A DNA stretch of 64,000 nucleotides from Amycolatopsis mongoliensis (GTDB lineage Bacteria > Actinomycetota > Actinomycetes > Mycobacteriales > Pseudonocardiaceae), in contig NZ_CP127295.1 in the NCBI RefSeq assembly GCF_030285665.1, positions 5,394,001 through 5,458,000 of the forward strand, given 5' to 3'. The position numbers and the translations under genes are program-made. This document shows positions 15,591 through 22,046 of this stretch, piece by piece. Positions within the stretch are counted from its first letter, which is position 1. Each line of letters opens with the position of its first letter. The notes beneath the pieces are model-generated. The model was not told the DNA's origin and did no database searches. It was given only the letters and a program-made list of their open reading frames with translations.

Positions 15591-15683
15591 CCGAACGCCC
15601 CAATGTGGCGTTGGTTGCGTCAGACGCACCCAATGTGGCGTTCGGTGCGTGACACGCACCGAACGCCACATTGGGGCGTTCGG
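15591..15683. repeat. nested inverted repeats with two alternative left arms
   Basis: A 22-bp arm at 15591-15612 (CCGAACGCCCCAATGTGGCG...) and a second, related arm at 15629-15651 (CCCAATGTGGCGTTCGG...) can each pair perfectly with parts of one antisense arm spanning 15653-15683. The inner hairpin is 23 bp with a single unpaired base. It sits between the araC start and the transporter remnant. Confidence 0.75.
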
Positions 15684-15714
15684 GTCAGTGGAGGGCGGTG
15701 GTGATCGTGGCGCG

Positions 15715-16023
15715 GAGCCAGCGTTGGGCGTCATCGCGGGCTCCCTGCCGGCGGACCGGGCCGGGGTCGGCACCGGGCTGCAGGCCACCACCCGGGAGTT
15801 CGGCAGTGCGCTCGGCGTCGCCGTCATCGCCACGGTCATGACCGCGGAGTTCGACGGCGCGCTTCCCCTGGCCGCCCGCGGCGCGCACACGGTGGCCGAA
15901 GCGCTGGCCAGGAGCGGAAACGCGCACGACGTCGTCACGGCGTTCGTCGCGAGCGCGGACGCCGGGCTGCGGGTGGCCGGGATCGCGGTCCTCGTCCTCG
16001 GCGTGCTCGTCCTGGCCGAGTCG
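15715..16023 (+). pseudogene. C-terminal fragment of a DHA2-type MFS transporter
   Basis: One open frame reads GVIAGSLPADRAGVGTGLQ, ATTREFGSALGVAVIATVM and later GLRVAGIAVLVLGVLVLAES. This is the end of a 14-helix DHA2 drug transporter; compare SRQVGTSLGVAVVGAVV in the intact transporter at 52984. No start or N-terminal ~350 residues precede it, only palindromic repeats, and the frame then runs on through hairpin DNA without the normal stop. A decayed remnant is the simplest reading. Confidence 0.6.
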
Positions 16024-16049
16024 AAGGTGTCCCAGGGGGCCGGACGAAG

Positions 16050-16290
16050 TGAAGGCCGCCTCGAGGGCTCCCGTTTCCCTCGAGACGGCCGTCACCGGTG
16101 CAACCCCGACCCGACTTTCGACCGTGCCGGCCTTTCCGGCGGCATACCCTTCCGCCGGAAAGGCCGGCACGGACGTGCACGCCGCGGCAGTGGGGACACC
16201 ACCGTGACGCTCGACCCCGGGCCCCCGCCCGGTGCGCCGGAAGAAGGCCATCCCGGGGGCGTCGGGTTCCCTCGGGATGGCCCTCTCCTG
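16050..16290. repeat. cluster of three hairpins in gene-free DNA
   Basis: Three separate inverted repeats lie in a row: about 16056-16090 (stem around CCTCGAGGG, one mismatch), 16122-16142 with 16152-16172 (21 bp perfect, starting CCGTGCCGGCC, 9-nt loop), and 16246-16255 with 16273-16282 (GGCCATCCCG, 10 bp). No coding frame here looks real. They follow the transporter remnant and may be stacked terminators or repeat debris. Confidence 0.55.
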
Positions 16291-16346
16291 GCCCGCCGGG
16301 CGCTCGTCACTCCACAGAGGCGAGGCGGGCAGGGGGACGTTGGGGG

Positions 16347-16390
16347 CCGGTCACCACACCGCCCAGCCGCGGAGGGGGCGTGGTGACCGG
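16347..16390 (-). terminator. hairpin after the ferredoxin reductase gene
   Basis: CCGGTCACCAC at 16347-16357 pairs with GTGGTGACCGG at 16380-16390 around a 22-nt GC-rich loop. It lies 43 bp past the ferredoxin reductase stop and probably ends the five-gene minus-strand operon. Confidence 0.5.
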
Positions 16391-16432
16391 CGAGGGGACG
16401 ATGGCCGCCGCGCGCAGCCACGTCCCGGCTTT

Positions 16433-17872
16433 CTACCTCCCCATCGGGATGGCCATGGTCGGCGGCGCCGCCGCGCCGGGCTGTGCGGCGAACGCCGTGG
16501 TGGGCGGGGCCGCCAGCGCGGGGAACGCCGTCGTGGGGATGTCGTTGGCGAACTCGCTCTCGAACTCGCGCTCGAAGGCCTGGTGGTCGAAGCCGCTCTC
16601 GAACTCCGTCGGCACGTCGGCCGCCAGTGCGGCGAGCGACGGTTCGACCGTCGGGACCTCCGCCACCTCCGGGGCGGGAGCGGGCTCCGGCTCCGGCACG
16701 TAGTCGGGCGCGGGCAGCCGGCGGTCGAGCTCGGCCATCCAGTCGAGCATCGCCCGCGGCTTGTCCCACGAGGAGATGCCGACGAGCCTGCCGTCCCGGA
16801 TGAAGCCGGTGATGCCGTCCGCCAGCGTGACGGTGTCCTCGGCGAGGCTGGGCATCCCGCACATCTGCAGCCGCGTGTCGTACAGCGTCGACCAGGCCCG
16901 GGGGAGCGGGGTGAACGGCTTGGCGCTGGACTGGCCCATCAGCAGGTTGTCCGCCGCGTGCCGCGCCGACTCGACGGCGTTGATCCAGTGCTCGACCCGC
17001 CGCGGGGTCTCGTCGAACCGCAGGTTCGGCCAGCGCGCGATGTCCCCGGCGATGACGACGTCGGAGGCGCCCTCGGCGAACAGCTTCGAGTCGCAGAGCA
17101 CGCCGTCGCTGATGTCGAGGCCGGAGCCGCGCATCCAGTCGACCGACGGGACACTGCCGATGGCCAGCACGACGACGCTGGCGACCAGCAGCTGGTTGTT
17201 CGTCAGGTGCAGCCCGACGGTGTCCTTCGTGCTGATCCAGTGCCGGACTTCGCTCTTCATCGCCAGCTTCGCGCGGTGCTCGTGGTGCGCCTCGACGATG
17301 CCGCTGGAGACGCGGTCGCCGAAGCGGTGCAGCGGCGCCTTCGCGTGCCCGATGAGCGTGACGTCCCGGCCGATGTGCCGCATGCTCGCGGCGAACTCGT
17401 TGCCGATCAGGCCGGCGCCGATCACGACGGCCGGCTTCTTGCTGGCGTTGAGGCAGCGCCGCACCGCCATCGAGTCCTCGACCGTGCGCAGGATCCGCAC
17501 GCGCGGGTCGTGCCGCGGCGACCCGGGCAGGTGCCGCGGGTAGACGCCGGTCGCGGCGATCAGGCCGTCGTACCAGAGGGATTCGCCGCCGGGCAGGTGC
17601 ACGACCCGCTCGGTGGTGTCCAGGTGCGTGACCCGCGCGCCGAGGCGCCAGTGGACGTCGAGATCGGGCAAGTAGTGCGAAAGGCCTACGTCGCTGGGCC
17701 GTTCGGTCCCCATCACCAGTGCCTTCGAGACCATCGGCCGGTGGTACGGGCGCCGGGCCTCGTCCCCGATCAGGACGATCTCGCCGTCGAACTTCTGTTC
17801 CCGCAGCCGTTCCGCGGCGCGCAGCCCGGCGACGCCCGCACCGACGATGACGATCCGGTCGCCGTCAGCCAT
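16433..17872 (-). CDS. FAD-dependent ferredoxin reductase with Pro/Glu/Ala-rich tail
   Basis: A 479-residue pyridine-nucleotide-disulfide-type oxidoreductase. RIVIVGAGVAGLRAAERLRE binds FAD, KPAVVIGAGLIGNEFAAS binds NAD(P)H, and DVVIAGDIARWPN is the second FAD contact, as in rubredoxin/ferredoxin reductases. After about residue 390 the usual C-terminal domain gives way to a low-complexity P/E/A tail (PEPEPAPAPEVAEVPTVEP). It should pass electrons to the ferredoxin whose gene overlaps its start by 8 bp. Last gene of a five-gene operon ending in a membrane heme domain and lipoproteins. Confidence 0.82.
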   Translation of the reverse strand: MADGDRIVIVGAGVAGLRAAERLREQKFDGEIVLIGDEARRPYHRPMVSKALVMGTERPSDVGLSHYLPDLDVHWRLGARVTHLDTTERVVHLPGGESLWYDGLIAATGVYPRHLPGSPRHDPRVRILRTVEDSMAVRRCLNASKKPAVVIGAGLIGNEFAASMRHIGRDVTLIGHAKAPLHRFGDRVSSGIVEAHHEHRAKLAMKSEVRHWISTKDTVGLHLTNNQLLVASVVVLAIGSVPSVDWMRGSGLDISDGVLCDSKLFAEGASDVVIAGDIARWPNLRFDETPRRVEHWINAVESARHAADNLLMGQSSAKPFTPLPRAWSTLYDTRLQMCGMPSLAEDTVTLADGITGFIRDGRLVGISSWDKPRAMLDWMAELDRRLPAPDYVPEPEPAPAPEVAEVPTVEPSLAALAADVPTEFESGFDHQAFEREFESEFANDIPTTAFPALAAPPTTAFAAQPGAAAPPTMAIPMGR

Positions 17873-18095
17873 CGAGGTCCCCTCTCATCACGACCGCCTG
17901 CATCGGGCAGCAGCGGGCGGCCATCTTCGCCTGTTCCATGGTGGTTTCGTCCAGCAGCCGCGTGTGGAAGCGCAGCCGGCCGTCCTGGCCGAGGTCGAAC
18001 ACGTCCGGCGCCTCCATGGCGCAGATGCCGTAGAGCTCGCACCGGTCGTTGTCGACGCTGATCCGTGGCCCGCTGCCGGGCAACCGGAGAGGCAT
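17865..18095 (-). CDS. [3Fe-4S]-type ferredoxin
   Basis: A 76-residue ferredoxin like those serving actinobacterial P450s. Cluster ligands are Cys19, Cys25 (C-x5-C in CELYGIC) and Cys63 before Pro (RCCPMQAV); the missing fourth Cys indicates a [3Fe-4S] cluster. VDNDRCELYGICAMEAPDVF is typical of the family. The ATG at 18095 lies directly after the stop of the membrane-protein gene, and the frame overlaps the reductase start. No P450 is adjacent, so the bis-heme membrane protein just upstream is the likely partner. Confidence 0.85.
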   Translation of the reverse strand: MPLRLPGSGPRISVDNDRCELYGICAMEAPDVFDLGQDGRLRFHTRLLDETTMEQAKMAARCCPMQAVVMRGDLDG

Positions 18096-18096
18096 G

Positions 18097-18714
18097 TCAG
18101 ACCACCTGCTCTTCCACGAGACCGATGCGTTCCAGGGTGCGGGCCGGCATGAACCGCAGCAGCGACACCGTCACGGCCGGGATGAGCAGCGTGATCCCGC
18201 CCAGCCAGACGATCGAGAGGTGGCCGTTGGCGATGGCGCCGAACCAGGAGTGGACGGCGATGAGCGCCACCGCCGGATATGCGCAGCGGTGCAGCCACAG
18301 CCAGCGCCGGTAGGACGTGAAGCGCTGCAGGCCCGCGGTGAGGAAGATGGCCAGCATGACCTCGAAGCCGACGATGCCGGCGACGTGGCGCACCTCCTGC
18401 CCGGAGCCGAACGGGACGAACATGTACGCGAAGCTGTACGGGGCGATCGTCAGGTAGGTGAAGCCGAGCGCGTGGACGGCGCCGAAGATCAGCGTCGCGG
18501 TGGCGAGCACCATGTGGGTGCTGCGCAGGCCCTTCCGGCCGGTGACCGAACGGATCCACCCGGTCGCGGTGAGCACGCCCCAGGTGAGGGTCAGCATCGT
18601 CGCCGCGTAGGACGTCCGGGCGGCGAACGCCGCGAGGCCGCGGGCCGCCGGGTCGGTCTTCGGCTGGAACTGCTGGGTGAGGAAGATCGTTGCGTCGTGC
18701 CAGGTCTCAACCAT
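18097..18714 (-). CDS. ferric-reductase-like bis-heme membrane protein
   Basis: A 205-residue polytopic protein with five or six helices. Two helices each carry a histidine pair at transmembrane heme spacing: His67/His81 (THMVLATATLIFGAVH) and His142/His155 (LHRCAYPAVALIAVH). This four-His layout matches the ferric reductase/NOX-type domain, where two stacked hemes carry electrons across the membrane. It has no FAD/NAD domain of its own; the ferredoxin and reductase genes immediately downstream could supply electrons. It overlaps the DUF4142 gene by 8 bp. Confidence 0.72.
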   Translation of the reverse strand: MVETWHDATIFLTQQFQPKTDPAARGLAAFAARTSYAATMLTLTWGVLTATGWIRSVTGRKGLRSTHMVLATATLIFGAVHALGFTYLTIAPYSFAYMFVPFGSGQEVRHVAGIVGFEVMLAIFLTAGLQRFTSYRRWLWLHRCAYPAVALIAVHSWFGAIANGHLSIVWLGGITLLIPAVTVSLLRFMPARTLERIGLVEEQVV

Positions 18715-19504
18715 GGCTACCCCCGGTTCTGACGGTGGCCGGCCGGCGGGACGCCCGGGCGCGGCCGCGGTTGCCCTTGATCTGGCGCAGCACGTAGAAG
18801 AGGCCGCCACCGACCAGGAGGAACAGCGCCCCGACCACGGCGATCTGGGAGGTGTCGAGGCCGAGCGCGATCCCGGCGGGCGCGGCGGTGGTGGAGACGG
18901 CCGGCGTGGGAAGGGCGTCGTAGTCGACCATGCCGGTGCTCTCGAGCATGGACATGTGCCGCATGACGGCCTGGTTGCCGACGGTCGCGAACGCCCGCAC
19001 GTCGTCGTTGCGGGTGCCGGCGCGCAGCTGCGCGAGGATGGCGAACACCTGGCCGTGCGCCGCGCGCAGCCGGTTGGCGAAGACGCGGTCGAACGACGGC
19101 CCGGGGGGCGCGTTCATCTCTTCGAGCAGCCAGCCGCGCTGTTCGTCCGACGGCTGGTCGGGGACCGGCGAGTTGAGCTTCTGCGACAACGCGCGGGTCG
19201 CGACGTCGAGGCGGCCGTGGTCCATCATGATCGCGAAGCCGACCGCCTGGACCTTCGGGCTGCCCTTCTGCATCGCCATCATGCCCGAGGGCATCTCCCA
19301 CAGACCGGCCTGGCGGACCTTGGTCAGCAGCACGGCGTCTTCGGGCGAGACCGCGGTCGTCTGGGCGATCGAGGCCGGGGACACCGACGCGAGCAGCGTC
19401 AGCACCGCGACCAGCACGAACAGGACCCGGACCAGCGGACGTGAGCGCTCGAGCGGGGACGGAGGGATGAGCTCCGGCCCGGCGAACTCAGAGGCCGAAA
19501 GCAT
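18707..19504 (-). CDS. DUF4142 exported protein with C-terminal membrane anchor
   Basis: A 265-residue protein: N-terminal export helix (LVRVLFVLVAVLTLLASVSP, about residues 24-43), a helical DUF4142 domain (SPEDAVLLTKVRQAGLWEMP; MDHGRLDVATRALSQKLNSP; VFAILAQLRAGTRNDDVRAF), then a second membrane helix (about 219-238) and a basic tail. DUF4142 is a ferritin-like four-helix fold of unknown function, usually exported. It sits between a surface lipoprotein gene (17-bp overlap) and the bis-heme membrane protein, inside the putative redox operon. Confidence 0.78.
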   Translation of the reverse strand: MLSASEFAGPELIPPSPLERSRPLVRVLFVLVAVLTLLASVSPASIAQTTAVSPEDAVLLTKVRQAGLWEMPSGMMAMQKGSPKVQAVGFAIMMDHGRLDVATRALSQKLNSPVPDQPSDEQRGWLLEEMNAPPGPSFDRVFANRLRAAHGQVFAILAQLRAGTRNDDVRAFATVGNQAVMRHMSMLESTGMVDYDALPTPAVSTTAAPAGIALGLDTSQIAVVGALFLLVGGGLFYVLRQIKGNRGRARASRRPATVRTGGSHG

Positions 19505-20087
19505 TTTCCCTCCACTGGTCCTGGGTCAGCGTGATCTTCTTGCCGTCCGGCGCGATCGGGTACCAGGCCTGGTCGGCGCCCTGGCCGGAGGTGTCCGCGG
19601 GCTCGCTGTCACCGACGAAGTGGTACAGCGGCCAGCCCGCGAGGGTGAGCTGCTGGGTGCCGTCGTCACGGGTGATCTGCCCGATCAGCGACTGGTCGAC
19701 GTCGATCGGCGCGAGGTTCCCGCCGGCCTTGACCGGGATCCACTTGGCGGCGCAGGCGTCGTTGCAGTTCGACCGGGACGGGTTGGTCGTGTCCCGGTCG
19801 TAGCGGTAGATCGTGTACCCGGTCCCGTCGACGAGCATGAGGCCGAGGTCGAACGTCTTCGCGGCCCTGAGCTGGCTCTTCATCGGGTCGTTGGGGTTGG
19901 CGGTGATGGGTTGCGGCATGGCGATGGTCATCGGGGCCTGCATACCGGGCATCTGCATGCCGGCGGCGCCGCCGGCGGCGTAACCACCGGCCGACGTGGT
20001 GGCCGCGCCGGCGGTACACGCGGTGAGCAGGGCGAGTGCGGTGAGGCACACGGCGGCGGGGACCACCGTTCGGGGAATGCGTATCAC
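19488..20087 (-). CDS. surface lipoprotein with secreted repeat (PF03640 type)
   Basis: A 199-residue predicted lipoprotein: a short basic N-terminus, hydrophobic helix and lipobox LTAC with Cys24. The mature part has the COG4315/PF03640 motif Yx(F/W/Y)xxD twice over: YTIYRYDRDTTNPSRSNCND with ACAAKWIPV, and GWPLYHFVGD. Function of this family is unknown. The GTG at 20087 with GGAGGA just before is chosen over longer frames because it gives a proper signal peptide. First gene of the redox operon, behind an ECF-type promoter at 20228-20255. Confidence 0.82.
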   Translation of the reverse strand: MIRIPRTVVPAAVCLTALALLTACTAGAATTSAGGYAAGGAAGMQMPGMQAPMTIAMPQPITANPNDPMKSQLRAAKTFDLGLMLVDGTGYTIYRYDRDTTNPSRSNCNDACAAKWIPVKAGGNLAPIDVDQSLIGQITRDDGTQQLTLAGWPLYHFVGDSEPADTSGQGADQAWYPIAPDGKKITLTQDQWRENAFGL

Positions 20088-20227
20088 TGCTCCTCCGTGG
20101 GCATGACTACGCGCAGTAGCCTGGGGTGAGGCGAAAATGCGCGCGAAAGATCCACTGTGGACATTCGGTCCGGAGTGGATGCGGAGCGTTGCGGGGGACA
20201 ACGCCTTGTCGGGGGTCTTCGGTAGGG

Positions 20228-20255
20228 GATACGGACACGGTCGGGAAACGGTTCA
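20228..20255 (-). promoter_or_regulatory. ECF (SigL-like) promoter for the redox operon
   Basis: On the minus strand TGAACC (20255-20250), 16 nt, then CGTATC (20233-20228). M. tuberculosis SigL promoters are described as TGAACC-N16-18-CGTgtc, and the neighbouring gene is an ECF sigma factor. The same twelve bases with the same 16-nt spacer occur before the DUF1996 gene and the secreted gene at 54561. The leader to the lipoprotein start would be roughly 135 nt. Confidence 0.7.
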
Positions 20256-20318
20256 AAAAAGTTTTGCCCCCCGCGTTGCGGCATTTGGTACTAGACGTAC
20301 GCCGTCCGGCCCACCAGG

Positions 20319-20888
20319 ATGTCCCGCGTGGGACGGCACACTCGAGCGCTGAGACCCCTCGAAGATCAGGAAGTCGCTGGTGAGCCCAACGACGCCCATG
20401 ACGATCTGGCGAAGGCGCTTTACCAGGAGTTCGGCGGGTCCCTCATGGCGTTCGCACTGCGGCTGACCGGCCACGACCGGCAGTGGGCCGAAGACGTCGT
20501 GCAGGAGACCCTGATCAAGGCGTGGCGGAACGCGGACAAGCTCGACCGCCAGCCGGAGATGCTGCGCGCGTGGTTGTTCACGGTCGCCCGGCGTACCGTG
20601 ATCGACGGCTGGCGCAGCCGGAGTGTCCGTCCCCAGGAGCTCGAGGAGATCGAATCCGACGCGATCGCGGTGTCCGACGAATCGGACCGGACGCTCGCCG
20701 CGATGATCGTTTACGAAGCGCTGCAGGGCCTTTCGCCCGAGCAGCGGGAAGCCATCCAGCAGACCTACCTGCGCGATCGCACCGTGAACGAGGTCGCGGC
20801 GACCCTCGGCGTGCCGCCGGGCACCATCAAGTCCCGCATCCACCACGCCGTCCGGGCCCTGCGCCGGGCCCTGCGCGAGCGGGGGTGA
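20319..20888 (+). CDS. ECF RNA polymerase sigma factor (SigL-like)
   Basis: A 189-residue group 4 sigma factor. Region 2 reads WAEDVVQETLIKAWRNADKL and RAWLFTVARRTVIDGWRSRS; region 4 reads LSPEQREAIQQTYLRDRTVN and GTIKSRIHHAVRALRRAL. It is followed 7 nt later by an HxxxCxxC zinc anti-sigma gene. The divergent redox operon and the downstream DUF1996 operon share a SigL-type promoter, so they are its likely targets. The ATG at 20319 is the first in-frame start but has a poor ribosome site; GTG at 20328 is possible. No SigL-type promoter was seen for the gene itself. Confidence 0.88.
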   Translation: MSRVGRHTRALRPLEDQEVAGEPNDAHDDLAKALYQEFGGSLMAFALRLTGHDRQWAEDVVQETLIKAWRNADKLDRQPEMLRAWLFTVARRTVIDGWRSRSVRPQELEEIESDAIAVSDESDRTLAAMIVYEALQGLSPEQREAIQQTYLRDRTVNEVAATLGVPPGTIKSRIHHAVRALRRALRERG

Positions 20889-20895
20889 ACTGAGG

Positions 20896-21687
20896 GTGGC
20901 CGGGTCCGCACACACCGACGTCGCCGCGTATGTGCTCGGCGTTCTCAGTGAGGCCGAGAACACCCAGTTCGAAGCCCACCTGATGAACTGCCCGCACTGC
21001 CAGCTCGACCTGATCGAGCTCTACCAGCTGCCGGACGTCCTCGACCTCGTCAAGCGCAGCTGGCCGGAGCCCCCGATGCCCGCGCCCGGCCCGCGCACCC
21101 TCGCCCCCGGGCCCCGCGTGCTGCGCGGCCTGATGGAGGAAGCCTCGGTCAAGCGCCGCCGCCGCAAGCGGCTCGGCATCCTCGCCGGCGCCGCGGCCGC
21201 CGCGCTCGTCGTGGCCGGCCCGCTGGTGACCCTCGCGGTCCGGCCGGCCGACGCCGTCCCGCCCGCCTCGCTCTCCGCGCCGAGCAGCAAGCAGCCGCCG
21301 CCGGTGACGAGCGTCCCGGCGACGTCCATGCCGCCGCCGGCCACGGGCACGCCGAGCCGGCCCGGCAGCGGCCAGACCTACGGCCGCGGCAGCGGCGGGT
21401 CCGCCGTCAGCGCCCTCGTGACCGTGTCCCCAGTGGAGTGGGGCAGCCGCGTCGACCTCGAGCTGCGCGGGATCGTCGGGCCGTTGAAGTGCCAGCTCTT
21501 CGCCGTCTCGACGACCGGCGACGACCGCGTGGTGTCCGGCTGGGCGGTGCCGCCCAAGGGATTCGGCATCCCCGGCTCGCCGGAGCCGTTGCGGCTGCAG
21601 GGTTCCATCTCCCTGACGATGGACCAGATCTCCCGGTTCGAGGTCCGCGGCGACGACGGCGCGGTGCTCGTCGTCGTGCAGCGCTGA
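20896..21687 (+). CDS. membrane-anchored zinc anti-sigma factor (RslA-like)
   Basis: A 263-residue anti-sigma factor. The N-terminal ZAS motif HLMNCPHC gives His28-x3-Cys32-x2-Cys35, typical of anti-sigmas that hold zinc and can respond to thiol oxidation. A transmembrane helix at about residues 93-114 follows a basic stretch. The Pro/Thr/Ser-rich extracytoplasmic linker leads to a domain with SPVEWGSRVDLELRGIVGPL that could be a sensor. The gene follows the sigma gene by 7 nt with GAGG before its GTG. Expected to hold the sigma factor inactive at the membrane until an envelope or redox signal. Confidence 0.82.
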   Translation: MAGSAHTDVAAYVLGVLSEAENTQFEAHLMNCPHCQLDLIELYQLPDVLDLVKRSWPEPPMPAPGPRTLAPGPRVLRGLMEEASVKRRRRKRLGILAGAAAAALVVAGPLVTLAVRPADAVPPASLSAPSSKQPPPVTSVPATSMPPPATGTPSRPGSGQTYGRGSGGSAVSALVTVSPVEWGSRVDLELRGIVGPLKCQLFAVSTTGDDRVVSGWAVPPKGFGIPGSPEPLRLQGSISLTMDQISRFEVRGDDGAVLVVVQR

Positions 21688-21746
21688 ATTCTTTCCTCCC
21701 CGGTTCGAGATCCGTTCAGGACGCCCCCTTCTCGTCCCTGTCATGA

Positions 21747-21774
21747 CACACGGCCTCGCGTGGGCCGCGGTTCA
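21747..21774 (-). promoter_or_regulatory. possible antisense ECF promoter
   Basis: Minus-strand TGAACC (21774-21769), a 16-nt spacer, then CGTGTG (21752-21747). This fits the SigL-type consensus less well than the three CGTATC sites. It points into the 3' end of the anti-sigma gene and has no minus-strand gene behind it. It may be chance or an antisense transcript. The palindrome AGAACGTTCT (21774-21783) adjoins it. Confidence 0.25.
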
Positions 21775-21869
21775 GAACGTTCTTTTCCGGTGCACAACGC
21801 GATGACCTGCGAGAATGGCGTACGGTTGCGCTTCGCTTGATAACGAACAGATAACGGGCTGGTCGCTTT

Positions 21870-21897
21870 TGAACCTCACCGCGCTCACGTCCGTATC
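21870..21897 (+). promoter_or_regulatory. ECF (SigL-like) promoter for the DUF1996 operon
   Basis: TGAACC at 21870-21875, exactly 16 nt, then CGTATC at 21892-21897. This is identical in both hexamers and in spacing to the promoter of the divergent redox operon. It lies 150 bp before the DUF1996 ATG. Confidence 0.7.
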
Positions 21898-22046
21898 CCC
21901 CAATGCATCCCCCGATGCATCCCGACAGCCGGAACCAAGAGCTTCCCGCAGGTTCCGAGCGATCTCGACCTCAACCAACGGTAGTTCTTGCCCGGGCCGC
22001 CGCGCTATTCGGCGTGCCCGGAAAAACGAACGAGGTGAACTAGTCT

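Larger units (their letters stand above)
21688..22046. other. intergenic leader before the DUF1996 gene
   Basis: 359 bp without a gene. It holds the SigL-type promoter (21870-21897), a direct repeat CCCCxATGCATCCC at about 21898-21923 just past the -10, and GATAACGAACAGATAACG upstream at about 21839-21856. The 150-nt untranslated leader is long for this genome; no known riboswitch was recognised in it. Confidence 0.6.

Noticed and set aside
15571..16386. A complete gene spanning the palindromes and the transporter remnant
   Set aside because: The first 45 residues come from palindromic repeat DNA and the last 120 from hairpins; only the middle is transporter-like.
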